Positions 38,977 through 48,012 of a stretch of 64,000 bases of DNA are shown one piece after another (the first letter of the stretch is position 1; every line of letters begins with the position of its first letter). The position numbers were made by a program, and so were the translations under genes. The notes beneath the pieces are model-generated. The model made no database searches and had not been told where the DNA came from. It was given only the letters and a program-made list of their open reading frames with translations. The stretch is from Undibacterium sp. KW1 (GTDB lineage: Bacteria; Pseudomonadota; Gammaproteobacteria; Burkholderiales; Burkholderiaceae_D), in the NCBI RefSeq assembly GCF_009937955.1, contig NZ_AP018439.1, forward strand, positions 806,001-870,000. Reading direction: 5' to 3'.

Positions 38977-41562
38977 TTAGCCACGAGGCAATCTGCCAGT
39001 CCCCCTTATCCAGCGATGGCGCCGCCGCATGTCAGCCAGATAACTGGACGGATATTCTTCATACAATTGCACATCACTTAACAGACCAGCACGTGCATAG
39101 CATCCTTCCAGCAAATCATGGCTGAGTATGCGGTTTTCAGGCATGCGGTTTTTAAGGGCGTGCTCAAATATGGCGATATCATAAATACCCTTGCCTATGA
39201 ATGAGCCTTCATCAAATACATCCTGGTAGACATCAGATACGCTGCGTGTGTAAGGATCTATGCCTGCTTCGCCTCCGCATAACAATTCATAGAATGAGGC
39301 ATTGCTGGATGGCAGGGCGACTGCCACGCGCGGCTGTAAAATGCCGTAGCCTTCAGTCACTCTCTGCAGCTTCTCGTCATAGTACGGCCGGTTCAATGGA
39401 TGTGCCATGGTGGCAATGAATTTGCGGGCGGCATCACGGGGTAATTCCGTGTCCGTGTCTAGTGTAATGACATATCTGACGTGCTCCAGGCCAAGAGTAT
39501 TGCCAATGATGTGTGTGAATTCTTGCTTGCCTGATCCAAGTACATAGGCATTCAAGGCACCAAGTTTGCCGCGCTTGCGCTCATAAGCCATCCAGGTTTT
39601 TTCTTGTGCATTCCACACCCTTGGCCTGTGCATGACCAGAAAATAATCGCCATCAGGGCGCGGATATTTCTCATTCAATGCTTCGATGTTATGGGTGATA
39701 TGGAGTAATAATGTTTCGTCTTCCGGCAGGTGTTCCTGGCTGGCATCGACAAAATCAGTCAACAGACAAAAACGCAGATTGGCGTCGCTGTTTGCCAGAA
39801 ACCGCACTTCCATGGCCTCGCACAGGGCATCGATATTTTGCGTGTTGAAGAGCATCGTTGGTACTACGACCAGTGCGCTTGATTCCAGAGGTATCCCCAG
39901 CGAATAATCCATGCGCGGCAAAGGGTGGGGCAGGGCAATGCAGGTGGCCAGCCAGTTCACCATCGACAAGGCAAACTGGCTGCTGGCGATTAGACTGACG
40001 ACGATAAAGCATGTCAGCAAGTAAGGGTTCACTGCAGTATGCCTGAGCTGCTGCAGGAATAAGCCAGTGCTCAGCAGGCTTATAATGAGGATGCTGCCCA
40101 GATACAGACTCAGGGCGGATTCACGTGCTGCCCGTTTGATGGCTTCAGGTAAACTGTGTTGCATGGCTGTTGATCGTTCCAGCTCTGCCCGGCCTTTGCC
40201 TATCAGGAAATAACCGATATGCGCATTGCGCGCAGTTTGACCATGTTTGATGGCAGCCTCGCGCGCAAAGCGCAGTGCATTATGTGCCACATCTGCTTCA
40301 GAGAAACTGCTGTGCCTGGCAATTTTTTCGACAGCATGCCGGTACAGATCTCGTGTGGCAAAATCCATGCAACCATAAATACCGGATGGATCATCACGCA
40401 GGCAACGATCTACGACACTCATGTTTTCCACAAATTCGCGCCAGTCCATCGATGTCAGCAAGCGCAGACTGCCTATGCTGTTGCTGATGGAAATCTGATC
40501 AGCGACCTGTTGCTGTGAATCCAGCTGCACCAGGTGTTCTATGGTTTGCCCGGTCTCTGCCAGGCGTTGCGAAAGCCAGTTCAGAGGCAGTGCCAGGGCA
40601 GGCCCCTGACCTTGCAGGCGCCTGATCATCTCTGCCACGAAAGAACTGTCCAGGGGCGGCCCTGAACGCGACATGTCGGCCACCAGCAAGATCAGGTTGC
40701 TCGGGTCTTTCTCTGCAGTCTCGGTCATCGCATCAGCCCATTTGGCAGCCAGATTGCGATGATTATGTGCCGTGGTCAGATTGGTGGCGACACGGCGCAG
40801 GTTCTCTAACAGCGCCAGCCTGATCATGATGGGTATGGCCCACAGCTCCCCCAGCTTCAATACTGATACCAGCTGATATGCATTGATGAAGCGGCTCAGG
40901 TTTTCGGGATCAACCCTGCCGTCGCCATGGGAAATGGTTTCCAGTGCAATGTCATACACGCGCGGGCGACCCGCCGAACTACCCCGCAGTAGCCGTGGCA
41001 ACTCTTTACTGTAATTTTTTGGCAAATGCCGTTTAGCGGTGCGTATCTGTTCTTCTATCAGGTAATAGTTATCCAGGAGCCAGGCAGCAGCAGGCGTCAC
41101 CGGCCTGCCGTCTTTGATGGCTTCGGTCAGCAAGGTACAGGCATTCATGATCACATCATGATTGTCAGCCAACCGTGACAAGAGCTGGTCCTGTCCAAAA
41201 ACAGAACTCAGCTTGTGGCTGTTCGCCAGTATGCGTCCATGCTGCTCCATTTGCAGAGCGCTGTAGAGGTCGGCACGTAAAGGCAGTTCTGCCCCAGTCT
41301 GTGCAGTCTGTGCAACATAGGTGCGCAAGCGCAGCTGACTGTATTTCAGGACATTCTTTAGCTGATGCAGGCTGGATGACAGCATATCTTTGGCTGATTT
41401 CAAATCGCACACTTCTTTCTTTTTTGGGGATTTGTCAGTGACCGTAGTGAGCGGTCGTCGCTGCCACACCTTCGACCATCTTTGCAAGATGAATTTTCCA
41501 GACGCAAAAACGATGGCATGACCTATGAGAGCAGCTGTGCTCTGATAGTAAAACATCAGCAT
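38977..41562 (-). CDS. glucan synthase fragment 1: N-terminus and GT84 domain
   Basis: 861 residues. About 400 residues of soluble sequence precede membrane segments (SLYLGSILIISLLSTGLFL; LLTCFIVVSLIASSQFALS). The glycosyltransferase domain follows, with VITLDTDTELPRDAARK (metal-binding Asp) and the EGSFIGKGIYDIAIFEHALK and RRRHRWIRG segments. The final residues after WIRG come from the wrong frame: the natural continuation DWQIASWL is read one base off from 39001. Confidence 0.88.
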   Translation of the reverse strand: MLMFYYQSTAALIGHAIVFASGKFILQRWSKVWQRRPLTTVTDKSPKKKEVCDLKSAKDMLSSSLHQLKNVLKYSQLRLRTYVAQTAQTGAELPLRADLYSALQMEQHGRILANSHKLSSVFGQDQLLSRLADNHDVIMNACTLLTEAIKDGRPVTPAAAWLLDNYYLIEEQIRTAKRHLPKNYSKELPRLLRGSSAGRPRVYDIALETISHGDGRVDPENLSRFINAYQLVSVLKLGELWAIPIMIRLALLENLRRVATNLTTAHNHRNLAAKWADAMTETAEKDPSNLILLVADMSRSGPPLDSSFVAEMIRRLQGQGPALALPLNWLSQRLAETGQTIEHLVQLDSQQQVADQISISNSIGSLRLLTSMDWREFVENMSVVDRCLRDDPSGIYGCMDFATRDLYRHAVEKIARHSSFSEADVAHNALRFAREAAIKHGQTARNAHIGYFLIGKGRAELERSTAMQHSLPEAIKRAARESALSLYLGSILIISLLSTGLFLQQLRHTAVNPYLLTCFIVVSLIASSQFALSMVNWLATCIALPHPLPRMDYSLGIPLESSALVVVPTMLFNTQNIDALCEAMEVRFLANSDANLRFCLLTDFVDASQEHLPEDETLLLHITHNIEALNEKYPRPDGDYFLVMHRPRVWNAQEKTWMAYERKRGKLGALNAYVLGSGKQEFTHIIGNTLGLEHVRYVITLDTDTELPRDAARKFIATMAHPLNRPYYDEKLQRVTEGYGILQPRVAVALPSSNASFYELLCGGEAGIDPYTRSVSDVYQDVFDEGSFIGKGIYDIAIFEHALKNRMPENRILSHDLLEGCYARAGLLSDVQLYEEYPSSYLADMRRRHRWIRGTGRLPRG

Positions 41563-41571
41563 CTGTGTGTA

Positions 41572-41677
41572 AGTTCGTTAGCGTACATACGCGCTTGACG
41601 CATTCCTCTGACAGTGATCTTTAGCAGGCATTGTTGCGCGCATTCAATACCGGTTTTTCAGTGTGCGGCAACGAACA
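41572..41677. promoter_or_regulatory. paired 16-bp palindromic operators, divergent promoter 2
   Basis: AGTTCGTTAGCGTACA (41572-41587) and TGTGCGGCAACGAACA (41662-41677) fit the TGTKCG-N4-CGNACA pattern. TATAAA lies 22 nt to the right of the second site, before the DUF4398 gene. TACTAT lies 21 nt to the left of the first, but its predicted start point falls inside the annotated ndvB 5' end, so ndvB may begin further in. Confidence 0.6.
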
Positions 41678-41769
41678 GACCAAGGTTTAGGGTGGGCTGT
41701 ATAAAGACGGCGAAGATCACAAAAAATGTGGCTTGCGAGAGTAAAGATACTTATCTACCGGAGAAAAAA

Positions 41770-42156
41770 ATGAACAATAAATTGAAAACAGGTCTTTTGA
41801 CCGCCTGCAGTGTAAGCGTATTAATGGTGACTGCTTGCGCCAGCAGCATGAAAACGCCAGCGACGGCAGAAGTCGCAGTCTCTAAAGAAGCAGTCGATAA
41901 CGCAGCGGTAGCTGGTGGAAGTGAATTTGCTCCAGCTGAGATGAGTTCTGCGCGCCAAAAACTCGCATTGGCAAACAAGGCCATGCAAGATAAAGATTAT
42001 AAGCTGGCAAATGACCTGGCTACTCAGGCTCAGGCTGATGCCAAGCTGGCGCAGGCCAAAGCTAATTCTGCAAAGGCGGAAAAAGCTGCTAATGCACTGC
42101 AAGACGATATCCGTGTTTTGCGTGAAGAGCTGCAACGCGCCAATAGCAAGCAATAA
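41770..42156 (+). CDS. DUF4398-domain lipoprotein
   Basis: 128 residues from the ATG at 41770 (CGGAGA upstream). The signal peptide has a lipobox-like VTACAS. The rest is helical, with the motif SSARQKLALANKAMQDKDYKLANDLATQAQ of DUF4398 proteins, which usually sit beside an OmpA-type lipoprotein, as here. Probably an outer-membrane or periplasmic structural helper. Confidence 0.88.
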   Translation: MNNKLKTGLLTACSVSVLMVTACASSMKTPATAEVAVSKEAVDNAAVAGGSEFAPAEMSSARQKLALANKAMQDKDYKLANDLATQAQADAKLAQAKANSAKAEKAANALQDDIRVLREELQRANSKQ

Positions 42157-42250
42157 ATAACGAGCAACAAGAGCAATAAGAACATGCATTTGCAAAACAT
42201 TGTCAGTAACTCTTCCATAGAGTCTGCATATACATCTTTAAGGAAAAATC

Positions 42251-43183
42251 ATGAATAAGAAAATCTTCGCACCAGTCATGTTGATGACAGCGATGGTGTT
42301 GTCAGCATGTAGTACTGTTCCAAAAACTACCAGCTTGCTGGACCAGACCCGCATGGATTATCAGGCGGCACAAAATAATCCAAATGTACAGACTCTGGCA
42401 CCTTTGGAAATGCGTCAGGCCGATGTGGCAATGAATGATGCCAATAATGCTGCCAAAGACAACGAGAGCTCAGAAAAAATTGACAGGTTGGCTTATCTCG
42501 CCAAACAGAAAATAGGCATTGCGCAAGAACTCGCAAAACAAAAACAGGCAGAAGCAGCGGTTGCCGATGCAGCAAAAGCCCGCGACCAGATCCGTCTGGA
42601 GCAACGCACCAATGAAGCAGACAAGGCAAAAATGCAGGCAGATCAGGCCAAGGTACAAGCTGATCAGGCAAGATTGGCTGCGCAAGTAGCCCAGGGCGAA
42701 GCAAGCGAAGCCCAGCGCAGAGCACAGGAAGAGCAGGCAAAAGCACTGGAAATGCAAAACCGTAATGCAGCCCTTGAATCACAACTGGCAGATTTGCAAG
42801 CCAAGACGACGGTACGAGGTATCGTGATTACCCTGGGGGATGTGTTGTTTGGTGTGGATCAGTCAAAATTGAACCCGGACGGTATGCGCACCGTACAAAA
42901 ACTGGCGACGGTCTTGCAAAACAATATGCAAAGAACAGTGCTGGTTGAAGGGCATACTGACAATACAGGCTCACATGCACATAACCAGGATCTGTCAGAA
43001 CGTCGTGCCAATGCTGTGCGTAGTGCCCTGGTGTTGATGGGTGTATCACGTGACCGTATTGAAACCAAGGGCTACGGCGAAACCTTCCCTGTAGCTGAAA
43101 ATAATACAGCGCAAAATCGCCAGTTCAATCGTCGCGTAGAGATCATTTTATCCGATGCCAACGGCAAGATCCTGCCGCGCTAA
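42251..43183 (+). CDS. OmpA-family peptidoglycan-binding lipoprotein with coiled coil
   Basis: 310 residues. Lipobox LSAC, a DUF4398-like N-terminal region (APLEMRQADVAMNDANNAAKD), a Gln/Ala/Lys-rich coiled coil over roughly residues 90-185, then a C-terminal OmpA domain (LVEGHTDNTGSHAHNQDLSE; RIETKGYGE). It would anchor the outer membrane to peptidoglycan at a distance set by the coiled coil. Follows the DUF4398 gene by 94 bp. Confidence 0.9.
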   Translation: MNKKIFAPVMLMTAMVLSACSTVPKTTSLLDQTRMDYQAAQNNPNVQTLAPLEMRQADVAMNDANNAAKDNESSEKIDRLAYLAKQKIGIAQELAKQKQAEAAVADAAKARDQIRLEQRTNEADKAKMQADQAKVQADQARLAAQVAQGEASEAQRRAQEEQAKALEMQNRNAALESQLADLQAKTTVRGIVITLGDVLFGVDQSKLNPDGMRTVQKLATVLQNNMQRTVLVEGHTDNTGSHAHNQDLSERRANAVRSALVLMGVSRDRIETKGYGETFPVAENNTAQNRQFNRRVEIILSDANGKILPR

Positions 43184-43213
43184 TTACCAGACTCAAAAAG
43201 GAAAGGAATAATC

Positions 43214-43798
43214 ATGAGCTACCTAATGTCTACCACATTGCGTACCAAATATATCTTGCCCGTGCTATCTGCTTCTTTGCTGATATTGGCGGGTTGCAAT
43301 AAAGCGCCAGATGGTGCCGCACCAAATGCGTCCACGACTATTGGCGTGGAAATTGATGATTCTGTCATCACGACTAAAGTCAAAACTGCGATGATGTCTG
43401 ACGATATCATCAAGGGTGCCGACGTCAAAATTGAAACCCGCAAGGGTGAAGTCTTGCTGAGTGGCTTTGCCGACAACCAGGCGCAAATCGACCACAGTGC
43501 TGCTGTAGCAATGGCGGTCGAAGGCGTCAAGAAAGTCGATAATAAACTCGTCCTGAAAGAAGGCAAACAAACTGTCGGTAACAAGATCGACGATAGTGTT
43601 ATCACTGCTGGCATAAAGACAGCGATGCTGCAGGATGCCCAAATGAAAAGCATGGATGTCGCCGTCGTTACCCGCAAAGGAGAGGTGCAACTGAGCGGTT
43701 TTGTTGATAGCGAGTTGCAGGCAACGCATGCAATAGAAGTGGCGAAAAGTGTCTCTGGCGTGCAAAGCGTGATCAATAACCTCAAGGTTAAAAACTAG
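43214..43798 (+). CDS. lipoprotein with two BON domains (OsmY-like)
   Basis: 194 residues. Lipobox ILAGC at about residue 28, then two BON repeats, each beginning IDDSVIT and containing the GEVLLSGF or GEVQLSGF core. BON domains bind membrane or hydrophobic ligands and often protect against osmotic shock. It is 30 bp after the OmpA gene and probably in its operon. The TAG stop overlaps the left end of a 285-bp inverted-repeat element. Confidence 0.9.
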   Translation: MSYLMSTTLRTKYILPVLSASLLILAGCNKAPDGAAPNASTTIGVEIDDSVITTKVKTAMMSDDIIKGADVKIETRKGEVLLSGFADNQAQIDHSAAVAMAVEGVKKVDNKLVLKEGKQTVGNKIDDSVITAGIKTAMLQDAQMKSMDVAVVTRKGEVQLSGFVDSELQATHAIEVAKSVSGVQSVINNLKVKN

Positions 43799-44078
43799 AA
43801 CTCATTTCATAAATAGGGATGAGTGCGAACAAGGCGATTTGGGATGCAGTGCAAGGCGTGACGCGCAGCTAAGGCGTCCGCCTTCGCAAGCGTAAGGAAG
43901 CAAACTGCACGCAGCAATGCGCCCAAATCGTTAGTTCACTAAGGGTTTGCCTCATGACGTGTACCAGATAACATAGAATTTATTTTTGATGATGCAAGCA
44001 TTAACTGCCGTGTCCGCATTGCCATTTCGCGTTATGAGGCAAACGCACCTCATTCATATTTATGAAATGAGTTCTAGT
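43794..44078. mobile_element. MITE-like element with 22-bp perfect terminal inverted repeats
   Basis: The arms 43794-43815 (ACTAGAACTCATTTCATA...) and 44057-44078 are exact complements over 22 bp and bound 285 bp with no gene. A second, nested inverted pair (CGATTTGGG and CCCAAATCG, near 43838 and 43922) lies inside. The arms sit against the stop codon of the BON gene. A non-autonomous transposable element is the likeliest reading. Confidence 0.72.
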
Positions 44079-44169
44079 CACTAAAGCTGATACGCATTGG
44101 CCGCATCTTGCTTCCCCGCATTATTTATGGATGTGGGGAAGTATTGGTTTATCTAATTGAGAAAATATC

Positions 44170-44361
44170 ATGACAAATGAATTGAATGAAAAGCGGGTGC
44201 CTGTTAAACCTGAACCAGAAGAAAAAAAGAAAATCATACAGAAGAAGGAAGATGATCTCGATGAGGCACTGGATGAAGGTTTTCCGGCCAGTGACCCGGT
44301 GGCCATTTCAATCACACCACAGAAAGTGGTCAAGATCCCCGGATCTGACGCGAAAAAATAA
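44170..44361 (+). CDS. small acidic/basic protein with conserved FPASDP motif
   Basis: 63 residues. A highly charged N-terminus is followed by DEALDEGFPASDPVAI, a short motif found in many small bacterial proteins of unknown function. No membrane segment or signal. It is probably a stress-associated protein by context. The ribosome site is weak (GAGAAAAT). Confidence 0.72.
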   Translation: MTNELNEKRVPVKPEPEEKKKIIQKKEDDLDEALDEGFPASDPVAISITPQKVVKIPGSDAKK

Positions 44362-44483
44362 TTCTTGTTAAGATTAATGCTGGCAGGAGTGAGCTCTCAT
44401 TGAGCCCGCTCTTGCTTGCTGGTGATAAAGGATAGTAACTGCCTTTGTTGATGTGCAAGAGCTGTCTGCAAAGTATCAGGTTT

Positions 44484-45866
44484 TCACAACCAGTATTCAA
44501 GCCGTCTGGCCAGCCATTCTTTTAGTTTGATCATTGCCGGACGTTGTTGCCAGGTTTCCAGCGTGACCTCGGTAGACAGGCGCAAGTCTTCTTTGAAGGC
44601 GTTCTCCATCGCTATTGCAAACTCGGTATCAATGACGACTACATTGACTTCCTTATTGTGTAAAAAACTGCGGGTATCAATATTGGTGGAACCCACGGTT
44701 GACCAGACCTGGTCAATGACGGCGGTTTTTGCATGCAATACAGAAGTATTCAGTTGATACACTTTGATACCGCCAGCCAGCATTTCATCATAAAAAGATT
44801 GACCAGCGTGAAACACCAGGCCACTGTCAGTCACTCCAGGCATGATGATTTTCACGTCCACACCACGTTTGGCTGCAGCGATCAAGGCTTTTAAGATTTG
44901 TGCATCCGGTACAAAATAGGCTGACGTTATATGGATACTATTCCTGGCTTCCTGTATCGCCAGTAAATAGGCTTTGTAGATGGCCGGGTTACTTTCTGGT
45001 TCACTGGCAAGTACCCTGACCATTTTATTGCCCTGGTTTTTTAAGGCCGGGAAATACAGCCTGTCAGCAGGCGGTTTGTCGTCGACATTGATCCATGTTT
45101 CAAGGAATATCCATTGCAGTGCAGCCACTGCTGGTCCGGTGATCTGTATGTGGGTATCGCGCCAGCCAATCTTGTCAGGATTTTTTGATTTTGATCGGAA
45201 TAAAGAGCTGTTCGCATAGCTGGCGCTGATATTGACGCCTCCTGTGAAGGCGACTTCACCATCGACGATCAGTATTTTCCTGTGGTCGCGCCGGTTGGGC
45301 GACCATGGGCCCTGTAGTTTCGTCGGATTGACCGGATTGAACTCCATCAGATGTATGCCGGCTGCTTTCATATTATCGAAAAAAAATTGCGGCGTACCTA
45401 TGGTGCCAACACTGTCATAGATGATATTAACCTCTACCCCAGCTTGTTGTTTCTCTATGAGCAGCCTGGCGAATTCCAGGCCCAGTTCATCCTGGTCAAA
45501 GATATAGGTTTCCAGGTGTATATGGTCTTTTGCCTGTCTGATGGCGGTCATCATTGCATTCATGGTTTGTGGACCATCAAATAGCAAAGTAACCTGGTTG
45601 CCAGCAATGAGCGGGCTACCGGTAACAGCTTCTTCCAGCGCTGCCAGGGCTTGCATATTGGCCAGGCCAGCGCCAGAAGTTTTCCACCGCTGCCGCATCA
45701 GTGCCTGGGCTTTCGATGTGCTTAGCTCGCCCTTGCCATTATTGATGGTGGGTTTGGCTGATGTAGTTTTTTGTGGCTGGTCAAGGACAGGCTCCAGATA
45801 ATTGACTTCTGGCAGTGAACTGCAGCCATTGAGCATAACAAGGATGGCTATGCTCATAGAACTCAT
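44484..45866 (-). CDS. cardiolipin synthase / phospholipase D-family lipoprotein
   Basis: 460 residues from the ATG at 45866 (MSSMSIAILVMLNGCSS); a TTG start at 45938 would add 24 residues and overlap the preceding gene. Two HKD motifs are present: HRKILIVDGEVAFTGG and HAKTAVIDQVWSTVGS. It transfers phosphatidyl groups to make cardiolipin. The N-terminal lipobox-like GCSS is unusual and suggests periplasmic or membrane anchoring. It follows the alcohol dehydrogenase gene in the same direction. Confidence 0.85.
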   Translation of the reverse strand: MSSMSIAILVMLNGCSSLPEVNYLEPVLDQPQKTTSAKPTINNGKGELSTSKAQALMRQRWKTSGAGLANMQALAALEEAVTGSPLIAGNQVTLLFDGPQTMNAMMTAIRQAKDHIHLETYIFDQDELGLEFARLLIEKQQAGVEVNIIYDSVGTIGTPQFFFDNMKAAGIHLMEFNPVNPTKLQGPWSPNRRDHRKILIVDGEVAFTGGVNISASYANSSLFRSKSKNPDKIGWRDTHIQITGPAVAALQWIFLETWINVDDKPPADRLYFPALKNQGNKMVRVLASEPESNPAIYKAYLLAIQEARNSIHITSAYFVPDAQILKALIAAAKRGVDVKIIMPGVTDSGLVFHAGQSFYDEMLAGGIKVYQLNTSVLHAKTAVIDQVWSTVGSTNIDTRSFLHNKEVNVVVIDTEFAIAMENAFKEDLRLSTEVTLETWQQRPAMIKLKEWLARRLEYWL

Positions 45867-45921
45867 CAATAAATGAGATGGCAATCTTTGGTGAGCGGCC
45901 ACGTAGTGTCCTTTGAGAGAG

Positions 45922-46977
45922 TCAGGTTGTGATAGCAACTTTCAATACGCCGTCGCGCTGATTGGCAAACAAGTCATAGGCTTGCTCTATGTCATCGAGT
46001 TTAAAGCGATGGGTCACCATGGCATCAAGCTTGACGCGTCCTGATTTGACAACATTCATCAGACGGCGCATACGCTCCTTGCCGCCCGGACATAAGGTGG
46101 TAATGATTTTGTGATCACCCAGGCCCGCAGCAAAGGCATCCAATGGCAAGCTTAACTTGCTCGAATAGACACCCAGGCTTGATAATCTTCCGCCAGGTTT
46201 TAATGCTCGCAAGCAACTTTCGAAAGTCATTTGTGTACCCAGGGCTTCAATCGCCACATCCACACCACGGCCATGGGTCAGGCGCATGATTTCTGTTAAT
46301 GGGTCAGTTTTGGTATAGTCAATTGTGATATCTGCTCCCAGCGTCCTCGCCATGTCGAGACGACTGGCCACACCATCGACTGCAATAATCAGACTGGCCC
46401 CGCGCAATTTGGCACCTGCAGTTGCACACAGACCTATCGGCCCCTGAGCGAAGATGACGACCGTGTCACCGATCTTGATGTCGCCACTTTCTGCTCCACC
46501 AAACCCTGTGCTCATGATATCCGGGCACATCAGCACCTGTTCATCGGTCAAACCATCTGGTATTACTTCCAGATTGCTCATCGCATATGGCACCAACAGG
46601 TATTCTGCCTGGCAGCCGTCGATAGTATTGCCAAAGCGCCAGCCGCCTGCAGGTTTACCACCGCATTGCGAATGCTGACCATCGAGACAGGAATAACATT
46701 GCCCGCACGGTGAGATCGCACCAACTATGACACGTTGACCCAGCTCATAGCCAGTCACGCCAGCACCCAGTGCAGCTACCACACCAACCGGTTCATGTCC
46801 TATGGTTAAACCGGGCTTAACTGGATATTCACCTTTTAGTATGTGGATATCAGTACCGCAAATAGTGGTCGTGGTGATCTTGATGAGTGCTTCACCGGGG
46901 CCAGGTACAGGTATGGGTTTTTCTTCTATCGCGATCTTACCAGGGCGCAGATAGACTGCTGCTTTCATCGTCGGCAT
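45922..46977 (-). CDS. zinc-dependent alcohol dehydrogenase
   Basis: 351 residues of the medium-chain dehydrogenase family. Catalytic zinc ligands are in TTICGTDIHILKGE and GHEPVGVV. The structural zinc lobe has fewer Cys than usual (CGQCYSCLDGQHSQCGG gives four). The coenzyme domain shows FAQGPIGLCATAGAKLRGA. It resembles threonine or isopropanol dehydrogenase-like enzymes that oxidise secondary alcohols. It lies within the minus-strand run of small stress genes. Confidence 0.9.
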   Translation of the reverse strand: MPTMKAAVYLRPGKIAIEEKPIPVPGPGEALIKITTTTICGTDIHILKGEYPVKPGLTIGHEPVGVVAALGAGVTGYELGQRVIVGAISPCGQCYSCLDGQHSQCGGKPAGGWRFGNTIDGCQAEYLLVPYAMSNLEVIPDGLTDEQVLMCPDIMSTGFGGAESGDIKIGDTVVIFAQGPIGLCATAGAKLRGASLIIAVDGVASRLDMARTLGADITIDYTKTDPLTEIMRLTHGRGVDVAIEALGTQMTFESCLRALKPGGRLSSLGVYSSKLSLPLDAFAAGLGDHKIITTLCPGGKERMRRLMNVVKSGRVKLDAMVTHRFKLDDIEQAYDLFANQRDGVLKVAITT

Positions 46978-47031
46978 TGCTTTTCCTTATCAGAATGGAC
47001 CTCATCTCCTTAAATGAAATGAGTTTTCTTT

Positions 47032-47358
47032 TCAGCGCGGACGTATGCCCGATTTTCTATAGGCGTCAGCAATATCCTGCTGCATGACTGATTTAGCTTC
47101 ACGCAGGCAGGTGCTTTGCTGACTGCGCTCTGCACGTTTACATTCAGCTACTGACAACTGATAAACAGCTTCTGCCTCCTTTTTCAATGTCTTGAAATAA
47201 GCCATGGGCGTCATTTCTTCCTGGTACCAGCGCTCCGGGTCTCCGCGCTGGGCAATGGCTGTAGAGTCAGTATCCACGGCTAGTGCCGGGCCAGACATCG
47301 CGCAAGTAATCATTGCAAAAAGAATGCCTTTCGCAAGCTGTATTGTTTTCGTTTTCAT
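47032..47358 (-). CDS. small secreted protein of unknown function
   Basis: 108 residues. A signal peptide (to GPALA) is followed by a helical, charged domain with two Cys (SVAECKRAERSQQSTCLREA). The Cys spacing and the KKEAEAVY motif echo the repeat unit of the protein at 49041-49583, so the two may be distant relatives. Ribosome site GAGGAG upstream. Confidence 0.7.
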   Translation of the reverse strand: MKTKTIQLAKGILFAMITCAMSGPALAVDTDSTAIAQRGDPERWYQEEMTPMAYFKTLKKEAEAVYQLSVAECKRAERSQQSTCLREAKSVMQQDIADAYRKSGIRPR

Positions 47359-47397
47359 GATAACTCCTCAAAGTAAAAATGACGGTTCTGATCAACT

Positions 47398-47550
47398 CTA
47401 TAAACGACCAGTCAGCAATAAAATAATGAGAATAATCACAATCAGGCCAGTGACACCGCTGGGCCCATAACCCCAGGAACGACTGTGCGGCCAGGTCGGA
47501 AACAGGCCGATCAGGGCAAGGATAAGGATGACGAGTAGTATAGTGCTCAT
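47398..47550 (-). CDS. DUF3309-type small membrane protein
   Basis: 50 residues encoded from the ATG at 47550: MSTILLVILILALIG, then PTWPHSRSWGYGPSG and a second hydrophobic helix. Two-helix hairpins with this WxxSRxWGYxP loop are the DUF3309 family of about 50 residues. Function unknown; typically near CsbD and other envelope-stress genes, as here. Confidence 0.82.
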   Translation of the reverse strand: MSTILLVILILALIGLFPTWPHSRSWGYGPSGVTGLIVIILIILLLTGRL

Positions 47551-47647
47551 TGTTTAGCCCATAGGATTGGTATAGCCAATACAGCATTCAGTGCCATGGG
47601 AGGATCAAGTGGTTTCCCCGGTTGACGCTGATTGCTGCAATCAGGAA

Positions 47648-47968
47648 TTATTCATCCCTGAGTTGCGCTTTAAAATAGTGGCAGGAATTGACAAAGGCAT
47701 CACGTAGCTGCTCGGTCGTGGTGATCATGCTTTCCCAACTGCTTTCACTGGCAGATTTGATTTCATCCAGCTTTTCACTTAAATGCTGTGCCTGGATATG
47801 TAGTTTTTCCATCTCCTTTGCATAATGCGATCGCATCACTTCTTTTGAGGCAGTAATTCTTTCTTCCATGTCTGTCATGCCGAAATTGAGTTCATCCAGC
47901 TGTGCCTTGATGCTGGCTATGTATGCATCACGTTTGGCATCACGTTTGGCATCATGTTTGGCCATCAT
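47648..47968 (-). CDS. small coiled-coil protein of unknown function
   Basis: 106 residues, almost entirely helical heptads (AQLDELNFGMTDMEERITAS onward). The N-terminus is built from a 12-bp tandem repeat (47925-47960) encoding AKRD-type units, so the number of units may vary between strains. No signal peptide. Probably part of the minus-strand stress run starting at csbD. Confidence 0.68.
   Translation of the reverse strand: MMAKHDAKRDAKRDAYIASIKAQLDELNFGMTDMEERITASKEVMRSHYAKEMEKLHIQAQHLSEKLDEIKSASESSWESMITTTEQLRDAFVNSCHYFKAQLRDE
47925..47960. repeat. 12-bp tandem repeat inside a coding region
   Basis: GCATCACGTTTG occurs at 47925 and 47937, with a one-base variant at 47949. It keeps the reading frame and encodes the repeated AKRD/AKHD units at the N-terminus of the coiled-coil protein. 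Confidence 0.85.
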
Positions 47969-48012
47969 GGTATTTCTCCCTCAAGGATGCGTTCTTATCT
48001 ACCAAACATGAC

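Larger units (their letters stand above)
32627..41562 (-). pseudogene. ndvB: cyclic beta-1,2-glucan synthase, interrupted by four 1-base frameshifts
   Basis: About 2980 residues in total, the size of NdvB/ChvB. Order: N-terminal soluble region, membrane segments, GT84 glycosyltransferase domain, second membrane region and carbohydrate-processing domains, then C-terminal GH94 phosphorylase-like domains. Four breaks fall at homopolymers C5 39001-39005, C4 36806-36809, G4 34768-34771 and C7 34009-34015. Adding one base at each gives a single frame. All are -1, so sequencing error is likelier than decay. The product makes periplasmic cyclic glucans for osmoadaptation. Confidence 0.88.
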
